From: Verrucomicrobiia bacterium | GTDB taxonomy: Bacteria > Verrucomicrobiota > Verrucomicrobiia > Verrucomicrobiales > DEV007 | Assembly (NCBI GenBank): GCA_030430255.1 | Contig: JAUIGD010000007.1 | Coordinates: forward strand, 1-46,137 | Length of the DNA stretch: 46,137 nt | Direction: 5' to 3' | Shown here: positions 27,701 through 35,465 of the stretch, one piece after another | Layout: every line of letters starts with the position of its first letter | How positions within the stretch are numbered: position 1 is the first letter of the stretch | Made by a program: the position numbers and the translations under genes | Notes under the pieces: model-generated | The model's database searches: none | Seen by the model: only the letters and a program-made list of their open reading frames with translations | What the model was told of the DNA's origin: nothing

Positions 27701-30700
27701 TGGACTACGACCAGTTCACTTACGTCGACCGCAAGGGCACCACGTGGATCTACCGCGGGCCGCACGGAGCCGGGGTCAACGTCGGTTCGGTCAGCGACCC
27801 GACGAAGAACTTCAGGATGCACTACCGCTACAAGGTGGCGGACGGCTTCGACTTCCCCGGTGTCGCCAGCCCGCCGGCGCTCGGCACCATCGTCCCCTAC
27901 CTGCGGGCGCCCGACGGCTCGGGCGGATTCGTCGGCGACGCCGTCGGCGGCACGCCGCTGGAGATCACCTTCACCCCGGTCTGGCCCGCCAACCCGGCGG
28001 TGTTGAACGTGGCCGAGTCGCTCGGCCTGCCGAAGCGCGGCCTCCCCGCCGTGCGCGGCCAGATCAGCGCCAACCTGCTCTACCAGCAGTCGCTGGCGGC
28101 CGACGGCACCGACAGCGCCAGCCTGTTCGACCCGACCCGGGCCAAGACCTACAAGCTGAGCGCGACCGGCCTCGCGAAGCTGCCGGGCTCGATCGCCACC
28201 AGCATCTACCAGGGCAAGACCTACTTCCCCAACCTGCCGCCCCACCTCTCCGAGCGGCTGTTCTTCGACCCGAACATCGGCGACAAAGGCGCGCTCGTCT
28301 TCGTCGGCGAGTTCATCGACGCCCCGCTCGGCGAGGACTACTTCCTGCTCAACGTCATGAGCCCGAAAGACGTCGCCGACGCCAAGGCGCTCGCCGACAC
28401 GGGGGACACCGACAAGGCGAAGTGGGACACGGCGATCGACGGGCTGAGCACCACGATGGAGACCTTCAAGGAAGACCCCTCACGCCGCGGCACCTACATC
28501 GTCGACACGTCGAAGAACCGCTCCATCGGTGTCAGCCAGCTGGCCACCGTCAATGACGACAACACGCCGGTCGACTCCTACGCGATCTCCGCCGCCGGCG
28601 GCGGCACCGGCTACGTCGTCATGGCGGCCGGCGACGGCGCAGCCTTCACGCCCGACGCCTCGCCGATCTCGCTCGAGGTCTTCAAAGTCGCGCCGCCGCT
28701 CTACCGCGGCGAGCTGAAGGTCATCGAGAGCGCCAACCCGCTCGACGAGAAGCTGACCCTGCGGCACTCCGGCGACTTCGCCGGCGACCCCTCGGACTAC
28801 GAGTTCGCCTGGCTCACCGCCCAGCCCGTGTCGGGCAATGCGCCGATCCTCTACACCTTCGCGGCGCTCGAGGTGCTCGGCAACGGCGCCGCCCGCAGTT
28901 GGCAGTTCCTCAACAACCCGGCAGCCGGCTACACGGCGGCGCGCAACTACGCCTTCGACGACAGCGCCTGGGCGACCCCCGGCAGCCTGGATGCCAACCT
29001 CTTGGTCATCGACGATGGCGACGGCGCAGCCGCCAACGGCAGCTCGCTCCCGAACGCCGTGCTGCGCGACACGCTCGACTGGGCGGGCGGCGTGCCGATC
29101 GACCTCTACGCCAGCATCAACATCGCGCCCAACGACGGCGCCGCCGTGTTCATCAACGGCGCGGAAGCATTGGTCTGGAACGTTCCCGGCCGCGAGAACT
29201 CCGTCGCCACCACCGCGCCCGGCGAGATCGCGGGCGATGTGCTCGACCTGGTGTTCGCCGTCGCCCCGGAGACCTTGGGCGCACAGAACACCATCACCGT
29301 CGACCTCTACACGCAGTCGGACCCCGGCGCCGAGAGCAGCTTCGACCTCCGCCTCGACGCCCGCCAAGAGACCGCGAACCTCGGCGGCTGGCAGGAGCTG
29401 ACCGCCGGCGCCAAGGCCGGCTCCGGGGAATCCGCGAAGGTCAGCCACACGATCGAGGGGCCGAGCCTGTTCACCCTCACGGACAACTACTTCACCCTGC
29501 GCTACCGCGCGAAGTCCGGTACCGCGGCCGCGGGCGCCACCGGCGGCGGCGCCGCCACCCCCGGCGAGTGGTCGCGCTGGATGCCCGCCCAGTTCGCCCC
29601 CGGCTGGATCAAGCGCGCGCTGGCCGGGATCAACCCCTTCGAACAGCGCGTCACCGACCTGTTCAACAACGCCGTGAACACCGACGTCTCGCTCATCACC
29701 CAAGCGGGCCCGCGCTGGGAGGGGAACATCGCCCTCAACCTCGACGTGATCGACGACTTCGGCCTCATCGAGATCTACGAGACCGTGCTCAACCGCGGCA
29801 AGGACCTCAGCATCGACGGCGCGCCGCCCCTCAACGTGCCCGCCGCCAACGACGCGCTGCTGCTGGCGGCCGGCTACCTGAACGACCTCTACATGCTGCT
29901 CGGCAACGAGGCCTACGCCGACGCCGCCAACCCGACGGTCGCCTTCAGCACCGACGGCGAGTTCGGCATCGCCCAGTTCGGCGAGTTCAACACCGCGCTC
30001 TACGCCTTCAAAGGGCAGCTGGCCTCGGTGATGGACGAGGAGCTCACCCTGCTGCGCGGCCGCGACGACCGGCTCGCCCCCGGCGTCCAGTTGACCCCCG
30101 TCTACAACCGGCTGGTCTGGAACTTCACCAACGGCATCGATTCCGGCGAGGCGGTCTACGCCCTGAACTACAACATCAAGGACAGCAACGCCGACGGCGC
30201 CGCCGACGCGGTCGACGCCGCCGAGCAGTACCCCCAGGGCCACGGTGACGCCTACGGCCACTACCTGACCGCACTGAAGGGCTACTACGGCCTGCTCAAC
30301 AGCGACCACTTCGCCTGGACGCCGCGCATCGAGGCCGCCTCCGTCCTCGGCCAACCGGTCAGCGTCGACTACCAGGACGAGCGCAAGTTTGCCGCCGCCG
30401 CCGCGGCGCTCGCCCGCACCGCGAGCCAGACGCTCGACCTGACCTACCGGCAGCAGTTCGAAGCCGACCCCGGCTCGGGTTGGTCGCACCTGAGCGACGG
30501 CGAGCTGAACGAGAGCACCGGCAACACGCGCTACTGGGGCACCGACGAATGGGCCGCGCGCGCGGGCCAGGGCGCCTTCTTCCACTGGGTCACCGCCAAC
30601 TCGATCCTGCCCGAGGAAGATGCGGTCAACGAGGGCATCGAGAAGGTCGACCGCACCACCGTCCCAGAGCTGGACGAGGTCGTCGCCCAAGCCGAGGCCA

Positions 30701-33123
30701 TCCAGCAGACGCTCGACAACGCCGACGGCCGCCTGAACCCGCTCGGCCTCGCCGCCGGGGCGCTCAGCTTCGATATCTCGCCCGCCGAGATCGACGCCGG
30801 CAAGACCCACTACGAGCAGGTGTTCGACCGCGCCGTCGCGGCGCTCAAGAACGCCGGCTTCGCCTTCGACAACGCCAAGGACACCACCGAGCTGCTGCGC
30901 CGCCAAGACGATACGCTCGACGCCCGCGTGCACGCCATCGGCGTCCAGGAGGCGGCCTACGAGACCGAGCTGGTCGAGATCTACGGCACCCCGTACCCGG
31001 ACGACATCGGCCCGGGCCGCACCTACGCGCAGGGCTACGAGGGGCCGGACTACCTCCACTACGCCTACGTCGAGATCGTCGAGCGGGAGTTCGACCCCTC
31101 GGGCCAGTTCAAGATCAGCTTCGACCTCGACCCCAAACTGTCCCGCACCTTCAGCAGCGACGGCTCGGAGACCTTGTCGGCCAAGGTCACGAACGACCGC
31201 AAGGTCGAATACGTCATCGACGCATATGGGCAGGTGGTGAAGCCGGCGGCCTGGTCCGGCAGCCGCCGCCACCCCGGGCAGCTGCAGACCGCCTACTCGA
31301 ACGTGCTGGCCGCCCGGCACAAGCTGCGCGTCGCCCTCGACGACTACGCCACGCTCGACGCCGACCTCGACCTCGCGCTCGACATGTACACCGCGGCGCT
31401 GAGCCCGCGCGCCGCCGAACTCAGCACCCCCAACCAAGCAGAGACCGACCTCGACACCGCCCAGGGCATCCTCGTCGCCGCGGCGATCATCAAGGAGACC
31501 ACCGAGGTGAGCGGCAAGGCGGTGGGCGAGCTCGCCAAGGGCATCAAGGAGGCCTTCCCACGGGTGCTGGGTTTCTCCAACGACGCCACCTCCGCCGGCC
31601 GCGCCGCGGCGCTGATCGCCGGCAACGTCGCGAAGCTCGCCTTCGAGCTGCGCGGGGTCATCGCCGAGGGCACCATCAAAGGGCAGGAGAGCCAGATCCG
31701 CATCCTCGAGGAACAGCTCGACAACGCCGTCGCCGGCTACCAGTGGCAGATCGAAAACGCCCAGCTGGTGCAGGAGATCAAGACCATGCTCAACCAGTTC
31801 GGCGGGCTGCTGTTCGCCATCGACGCCTCGCTGCGGGAGCTCGACCAGGCCGAGCGCGACCTCAGCGCCCTCATCGCCCGCGGCGACCGCATCCAGGCCG
31901 AGCGCGAGGTGTTCCGCAAACGCGCCGCCGCCATCATCCAGGGCTACCGCACCCGCGACCTCGCCTTCCGCGTCTACCGCGACGAGGCGCTGGAGAAGTA
32001 CAAGACCCTGTTCGACCTCGCCGCCCGCTACACCTACCTGGCGGCCCGCGCCTACGACTACGAGACCGGCCTGCTCGACGCGACCGGCAGCAGCGCCGCC
32101 GCCGGCTTCTTCGAGAGCATCGTCGAGAGCCGCGCGCTCGGGGTCCTCGACGCCGGAGGCCGGCCGCAGTTCAGCGCCTCGACCACCGGCGACCCCGGGC
32201 TCGCCGGCGTGCTCGCACAGATGGAGGGCGACTGGTCGGTGGCCAAGACGCGCCTCGGCTTCAACAACCCGGACCGCTACCGCACGACCTTCTCGCTGCG
32301 CGAGGAGAACTACCGCATCGTGCCCGGTGCGGAGGGCGACGGCGACTGGCGCGACCAGCTGACCAGCTACCGCATGGCGGACGTCCTCGACGACCCCGAC
32401 GTCCGCCGCCACGCGCTGCAGATCGGCTCCGGCGACGGCCTCCCGGTGCCGGGCATCGTCATCCCGTTCCAGACCACGATCACCGACGGGGTGAACTTCT
32501 TCGGCCAGCCCCTGGCCGGCGGCGACCACGGCTTCAGCCCGTCGTCCTTCGCCACCAAGATCCGCGCCTCCGGCATCGCCTTCGACGGCTACATCGGCAT
32601 GGACGACCCCGCCTCGAACGGCGGCGCGGTGGCCGGTGCCGGCGGGCAGTCGCCGCCCGACCCCGACCTGGGCTTCCTCGACCCCGACGCGCTCAGCGCC
32701 ACGCCCTACATCTACCTGATCCCGGTCGGCGCCGACTCGATGCGTTCGCCGCCGCTGGGCGACACCGGCGGCGTCCGCACCTGGACCGTCGACGACCAGG
32801 CCATCCCGCTGCCCTTCAACATCGGCAACAGCGACTTCAGCACCAACCCGAGCTTCCAGTCGGCCGACTCGCTGACCGAAGCGCCATTCCAGATCCGCAA
32901 GCACCAGGCCTTCCGCGCGGTGCCCAGCGGCACGGTGTTCAGCAGCGCCCCCGGCTTCACCAACAGCCGCCTCGTCGGCCGCTCGGTCTGGAACAGCAAC
33001 TGGAAGATCGTCATCCCGGGCAAGACCTTGCGCGCGGATGCCGAAGTCGGCCTCGATGTCTTCCTCGAAACCGTGAAGGACATTGAGCTCTTCCTCGAAA
33101 CCTATTCCTACTCCGGCAACTGA
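24703..33123 (+). CDS. Giant 2806-aa exported multidomain protein
   Basis: The frame is intact over 8.4 kb. It has a signal peptide (1-29, ending HAAGQ). An EF-hand/dockerin-like loop, DLDGDGDIDEDDE, is near residue 410, with a second acidic loop DANGDGDLADPED near 930. A LamG-like region spans about 664-835. A jelly-roll, galactose-binding-like region is about 1410-1550 (FDDSAWATPG ... NDGAAVFINGAEALVW). From about 1640 the protein is largely helical, with EQYPQGHGDAYGHYLTALKG near 1835 and a long coiled-coil stretch 2300-2456 (QIRILEEQLDNAVAGYQWQI, ELDQAERDLSALIARGDRIQ). The last 200 residues are beta-rich (ATPYIYLIPVGADSMRSPPL ... LVGRSVWNSNWKIVIPG ... FLETYSYSG). No catalytic motif is recognised. 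The layout resembles large toxin-complex A subunits in general plan only. It is the core of the cluster. Confidence 0.85.
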   Translation: MFRTHTAHRFAGAAVAAAGALAFAGHAAGQALPQLDNGIRNQHSEAGRPPDPEPPGPTERTGEQFAGATAFGGWVATRIKNGATVVAGSTNETAGAPGTILNPSFTPLAPDQVTPLTSQTIQLRSVKLGRPMVLRTVTFPLGSEIPRPDRKPDGTPLDPNVFAEAEFYFKEPANAASGKFYWSPHAQKVFATEPGVMEVQWEERVSGNIFTQRYTISGSPAKPPKTIYWTERDFNGPLVAVPEERVGEVNIIFNNLFQEQVAVVDSHDHDPDNPYDPENPGVRLPPERRTLWYDPLDNSIHAYNIEGRVFVELLGDLIEPQRIYREHLGFEIVDVVQEVRPDEVKVSIGEPVYAVDETELTPEEEALVPDVVAGISLATDPYLYEHVTLGGTKRNLFAVKETTPLRLFDLDGDGDIDEDDEQQSNEVLIYWKEAGVMDLLWPKSYVGYIFKWPEEYLAGEPTEADLRTFYSVYARPEAVADAQATGIQLASGNNPFVQYQDDETRSHAHLTPQNVFYTVPGTGNRSLIRYTNGEEIWFERVYSITNSDFEGYGTNLPAVVGDRIDPPAGIESAVGYIRQSQGDAFNVGAYLDPFLTGFDAAAEGAVIPVNALAGNDILEVWWYERNTAPENTSSFATVHWPSQVQRYRLQAPPLTLANIPMPASSVFTSAGALPTFHGTVGGIADADQKDATFVLDVDFLDKAAGNPECLFETGGNGNGLALIYDVGNVLRLGWRAGSLAEASYALAADELEGGTLQVAITISIADLNGDRRATLLIDGAEVASIVSSSLGADWSGSNGAGLGIAVIANSNAFNVELDAFTSGVIDLGRGLRYYGETVFGPTPAGGAHAIVMARNDGSGELGPAAGGSIYRQPDMTKPGANPNEEHALMSGGVAWALRDDLNSPASSAPFVLVDYTAADGRPAMVARNVYRELDANGDGDLADPEDVTFNYEAPVGVVLQAPMPLPVIPLPINEEGVVMNQEVAGAPTDSSPTPGPAGSVDYDQFTYVDRKGTTWIYRGPHGAGVNVGSVSDPTKNFRMHYRYKVADGFDFPGVASPPALGTIVPYLRAPDGSGGFVGDAVGGTPLEITFTPVWPANPAVLNVAESLGLPKRGLPAVRGQISANLLYQQSLAADGTDSASLFDPTRAKTYKLSATGLAKLPGSIATSIYQGKTYFPNLPPHLSERLFFDPNIGDKGALVFVGEFIDAPLGEDYFLLNVMSPKDVADAKALADTGDTDKAKWDTAIDGLSTTMETFKEDPSRRGTYIVDTSKNRSIGVSQLATVNDDNTPVDSYAISAAGGGTGYVVMAAGDGAAFTPDASPISLEVFKVAPPLYRGELKVIESANPLDEKLTLRHSGDFAGDPSDYEFAWLTAQPVSGNAPILYTFAALEVLGNGAARSWQFLNNPAAGYTAARNYAFDDSAWATPGSLDANLLVIDDGDGAAANGSSLPNAVLRDTLDWAGGVPIDLYASINIAPNDGAAVFINGAEALVWNVPGRENSVATTAPGEIAGDVLDLVFAVAPETLGAQNTITVDLYTQSDPGAESSFDLRLDARQETANLGGWQELTAGAKAGSGESAKVSHTIEGPSLFTLTDNYFTLRYRAKSGTAAAGATGGGAATPGEWSRWMPAQFAPGWIKRALAGINPFEQRVTDLFNNAVNTDVSLITQAGPRWEGNIALNLDVIDDFGLIEIYETVLNRGKDLSIDGAPPLNVPAANDALLLAAGYLNDLYMLLGNEAYADAANPTVAFSTDGEFGIAQFGEFNTALYAFKGQLASVMDEELTLLRGRDDRLAPGVQLTPVYNRLVWNFTNGIDSGEAVYALNYNIKDSNADGAADAVDAAEQYPQGHGDAYGHYLTALKGYYGLLNSDHFAWTPRIEAASVLGQPVSVDYQDERKFAAAAAALARTASQTLDLTYRQQFEADPGSGWSHLSDGELNESTGNTRYWGTDEWAARAGQGAFFHWVTANSILPEEDAVNEGIEKVDRTTVPELDEVVAQAEAIQQTLDNADGRLNPLGLAAGALSFDISPAEIDAGKTHYEQVFDRAVAALKNAGFAFDNAKDTTELLRRQDDTLDARVHAIGVQEAAYETELVEIYGTPYPDDIGPGRTYAQGYEGPDYLHYAYVEIVEREFDPSGQFKISFDLDPKLSRTFSSDGSETLSAKVTNDRKVEYVIDAYGQVVKPAAWSGSRRHPGQLQTAYSNVLAARHKLRVALDDYATLDADLDLALDMYTAALSPRAAELSTPNQAETDLDTAQGILVAAAIIKETTEVSGKAVGELAKGIKEAFPRVLGFSNDATSAGRAAALIAGNVAKLAFELRGVIAEGTIKGQESQIRILEEQLDNAVAGYQWQIENAQLVQEIKTMLNQFGGLLFAIDASLRELDQAERDLSALIARGDRIQAEREVFRKRAAAIIQGYRTRDLAFRVYRDEALEKYKTLFDLAARYTYLAARAYDYETGLLDATGSSAAAGFFESIVESRALGVLDAGGRPQFSASTTGDPGLAGVLAQMEGDWSVAKTRLGFNNPDRYRTTFSLREENYRIVPGAEGDGDWRDQLTSYRMADVLDDPDVRRHALQIGSGDGLPVPGIVIPFQTTITDGVNFFGQPLAGGDHGFSPSSFATKIRASGIAFDGYIGMDDPASNGGAVAGAGGQSPPDPDLGFLDPDALSATPYIYLIPVGADSMRSPPLGDTGGVRTWTVDDQAIPLPFNIGNSDFSTNPSFQSADSLTEAPFQIRKHQAFRAVPSGTVFSSAPGFTNSRLVGRSVWNSNWKIVIPGKTLRADAEVGLDVFLETVKDIELFLETYSYSGN

Positions 33124-33166
33124 CACCCGCGACCGGACCACGACGCATCTCCCAACACGCCCTAAC

Positions 33167-33985
33167 ATGACAGCGAAGATCACCTCACTCGCGCTCGCGC
33201 TCACGGCGGGGACGGCGCTCGCCTTCCCCCCAGCGCCGCACCACGAGATCTACGGCACCGTCCGCGACGAGCAGGGCCACCCGCTCACCGACGCGACGGT
33301 GACCCTCGCCGGCTCGGCCGGCGACGTCTTGACCGGGGCGGTCGACCCGGAGATCGCGCCGGGGGTCAACTACTCGCTCAAGGTGCCGATGGACGCCGGC
33401 TCGCTGGCGGACCTCTACCAGAGCACGGCGCTGCGGCCGGCGATGCCCTTCCTGGTGCGGGTGCGCATCGACGGCGTCGACTACCTGCCCATCGAGGTGC
33501 AGGGCGGCGCGCTGTCGATCGGCGACCCTGGCGGTCGGACGCGGCTCGACCTCACCCTCGGGGCCGACAGCGACGGCGACGGCTTGCCGGACCGCTGGGA
33601 GGAGGACCTGATCGCACGCTCGGCCGAGCTCGACAGCCTCGCCGATGTGACCAAGGAGGGCGACGCCGACGGCGATGGCGCTTCGAACTACTTGGAGTAT
33701 CTCGCCGGCACCTACGCCTACGACCACCGCGCCGTCTTCGGGTTGGAGGTCGTCGAGGTGGAGGACGGCCTCGCGCGGTTGCGCTTCCTCGCCGTCCGGG
33801 GCAGGAGCTACCAACTGCTGAGCGGGCCGGCGGGGGAGAGTTTCGCGCCGATCGCATTCCGCCTCGAGCCCGATCCCGAGGCCGGCTCCATCAGCGTCTT
33901 CCGCTCGAGCTCGATCCGCTTCCAGGACGTCTTCGTCCCCGCCGAGCTGGTCGGGTCGGACCTTTTCCGCCTGCAGGTCGATTGA
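33167..33985 (+). CDS. Exported protein with carboxypeptidase-regulatory-like and Ca-binding-type repeats
   Basis: The protein is 272 aa. The start at 33167 gives a signal peptide (MTAKITSLALALTAGTALAF); an upstream ATG at 33083 overlaps the giant gene and is rejected. Residues about 24-110 look like a carboxypeptidase-regulatory-like beta-sandwich (EIYGTVRDEQGHPLTDATVT). Then come thrombospondin-type-3-like acidic loops, DSDGDGLPDRWEEDLI and DADGDGASNYLEYLAG (about 134-188). The C-terminal part (RSYQLLSGPAGESF ... FRLQVD) resembles the tail module of other exported proteins in the window. It lies 43 bp after the giant gene and 3 bp before the MORN gene, so is co-expressed. It may cap or anchor the giant protein; this is inference. 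Confidence 0.82.
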   Translation: MTAKITSLALALTAGTALAFPPAPHHEIYGTVRDEQGHPLTDATVTLAGSAGDVLTGAVDPEIAPGVNYSLKVPMDAGSLADLYQSTALRPAMPFLVRVRIDGVDYLPIEVQGGALSIGDPGGRTRLDLTLGADSDGDGLPDRWEEDLIARSAELDSLADVTKEGDADGDGASNYLEYLAGTYAYDHRAVFGLEVVEVEDGLARLRFLAVRGRSYQLLSGPAGESFAPIAFRLEPDPEAGSISVFRSSSIRFQDVFVPAELVGSDLFRLQVD

Positions 33986-33988
33986 TCC

Positions 33989-34561
33989 ATGCGCGAGCGC
34001 AAACGCATCCTCTGGACCGCCGCCGGCCTCGCGGTCGCCGCTGTCGCCGCCGTCGTCGCGTTCATCGCCCTGCGCGCCGACCGCGGCGACGACACGGCCT
34101 TGCGCACCCTCGACCGCGCGGCGCTGGAGCTGCGGGATGGCGTGTTGTTCGTCAAAGGCGAGCCCGCCCCCTTCGATGGCACCGTCACGGAGGAGTTTCC
34201 GCGCCACGCGCCCAGGACCGAGCTCGAGATCCGCGCGGGCAAACCACACGGCACCTCGCGCGGTTGGTACGAGAGCGGCCAGCTGGAGGTCGTCGAGCAC
34301 TTCGTCGACGGTGTCTCCCATGGCACCCGCACCCGCTGGCACGCCAACGGGCAGATGAAGTCGAAGGCCGAGATCGCCGACGGGCTGGTCGTCGGCGTGT
34401 TCACCCGCTGGCACGACAACGGCCAGCTCGCCGCACGGGTGGCGATGGACGCCGGGCAACCGCACGGCTTGAGCGAGGCGTGGGACCGCGACGGCCGGCG
34501 TACCGCGAGGATGCAGATGGAGCGTGGCGAGGTCGTGAGCCGCGAACTGGCCGGACCGTGA
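33989..34561 (+). CDS. Membrane-anchored MORN/YwqK-type repeat protein
   Basis: The protein is 190 aa. A single membrane helix (about 8-27) sits after a basic start (MRERKRILW), so the rest is probably periplasmic. From residue about 80 there are four MORN-like units: GKPHGTSRGWYESGQLE, GVSHGTRTRWHANGQMK, GLVVGVFTRWHDNGQLA and GQPHGLSEAWDRDGRRT. Databases often label this family 'toxin-antitoxin system YwqK family antitoxin', but nothing here supports a toxin-antitoxin role. It begins 3 bp after the stop of the preceding gene and ends 2 bp before the next, so it is embedded in the cluster. A scaffolding or binding role is likely. Confidence 0.85.
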   Translation: MRERKRILWTAAGLAVAAVAAVVAFIALRADRGDDTALRTLDRAALELRDGVLFVKGEPAPFDGTVTEEFPRHAPRTELEIRAGKPHGTSRGWYESGQLEVVEHFVDGVSHGTRTRWHANGQMKSKAEIADGLVVGVFTRWHDNGQLAARVAMDAGQPHGLSEAWDRDGRRTARMQMERGEVVSRELAGP

Positions 34562-34563
34562 CC

Positions 34564-35460
34564 ATGAGCCGGCGCCCACCCAACCCGGCGCGCGCGGCGC
34601 GGGCGCTGTTCTGCGGCGCGGCCCTGGTGGGCGCCCCGGCAGTGGCGCAGGAGGCTCACCTGAGCGCGGGCGCCGGGGGTGGCGGCGGCCCCGCGGACGG
34701 CGGCGCGGTCGTGGCACAGATCTCGATCGGCGACGCCTTCTCCGGCGGCGTCAGCACCGGCGGCAACCTCATCGACAAGGGCGGCTTCACCGGCCAGCTG
34801 TTCGACCCGCGATCGCTCTCGGCCTCGGCTGCCCCGGACACCGTCGACGAAGGAGCGGCGCGCCAGCTCGACGCGAGCGCGACCCTCGACGACGACACGA
34901 CCTTGAACATGCCGGGCGAATTCGTGGGCTGGTCGGTCCAAAGCGGGCCGATCGTTTCGATCTCTGCCACCGGCCTCGCGGTCGCCGGCGCCGTCTTCGA
35001 GGACACCGCCGCGACCGTGGTCGGCAGCTGGGGGGGCTTGACCGCCGACGTCGACCTGACCGTCCTCGACATCGACCCGGATAACTTCGGCCTCTACGCC
35101 GGCGACGGCCTCGAAGACACGTGGCAGATCGGTTTCTTCGGTCTCGAGAACCCGGACGCCGGCCCCGCGCGCGACCCCGATGGCGACGGCCAGTCGAACG
35201 CATTCGAGTTCCTCGCCGTCGTCGACCCGACCGACCCGCTCTCCTTGTTCTGCGCCGAACTCACCGCCGAGAACGCGGTCACCTTCTCGCCGGTTTCGCC
35301 GCTGCGCACCTACCGCCTCTCCGCCAGCACCGCGGCCGCCCCGCCGGGCTTCTCCGTCGTCCCCGCCGACGCCTCCGACGCCGGGGGCGAGCGCACCCTG
35401 AGCGAGACCGCACCGCCGCCCGGACCGCGCCGCTTCTACCGCATCGACATCTCCGACTGA
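34564..35460 (+). CDS. Exported beta-rich protein of unknown function
   Basis: The protein is 298 aa; the ATG at 34564 follows the MORN stop by 2 bp and gives a signal peptide (ending AVAQEA near 29). Residues about 35-75 show GGAVVAQISIGDAFSGGVST then NLIDKGGFTGQLFD, matching a 'GGxxxxxxTIGQPxAGxxSGGxxxLxGGF' pattern seen in many PVC exported proteins. Residues 80-170 look Ig-like (ARQLDASATLDDD, GEFVGWSVQSGPIVSISATG). An acidic loop DPDGDGQSNAFEFLAVVDPT is near 205. The end, RRFYRIDISD, is the shared C-terminal pattern. No enzyme motif is seen. Its position between the MORN and second S74 genes suggests it is part of the same assembly. Confidence 0.78.
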   Translation: MSRRPPNPARAARALFCGAALVGAPAVAQEAHLSAGAGGGGGPADGGAVVAQISIGDAFSGGVSTGGNLIDKGGFTGQLFDPRSLSASAAPDTVDEGAARQLDASATLDDDTTLNMPGEFVGWSVQSGPIVSISATGLAVAGAVFEDTAATVVGSWGGLTADVDLTVLDIDPDNFGLYAGDGLEDTWQIGFFGLENPDAGPARDPDGDGQSNAFEFLAVVDPTDPLSLFCAELTAENAVTFSPVSPLRTYRLSASTAAAPPGFSVVPADASDAGGERTLSETAPPPGPRRFYRIDISD

Positions 35461-35465
35461 ACGCC

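Noticed and set aside
28480-33204. 1.5-kb-residue-scale antisense frame opposite the giant gene
   Set aside because: Same shadow effect; no signal peptide or motif, and it runs across two real genes.
33989-34561. Toxin-antitoxin system suggested by the YwqK family label
   Set aside because: No toxin-like neighbour; the product is a membrane-anchored MORN-repeat protein inside a structural cluster.
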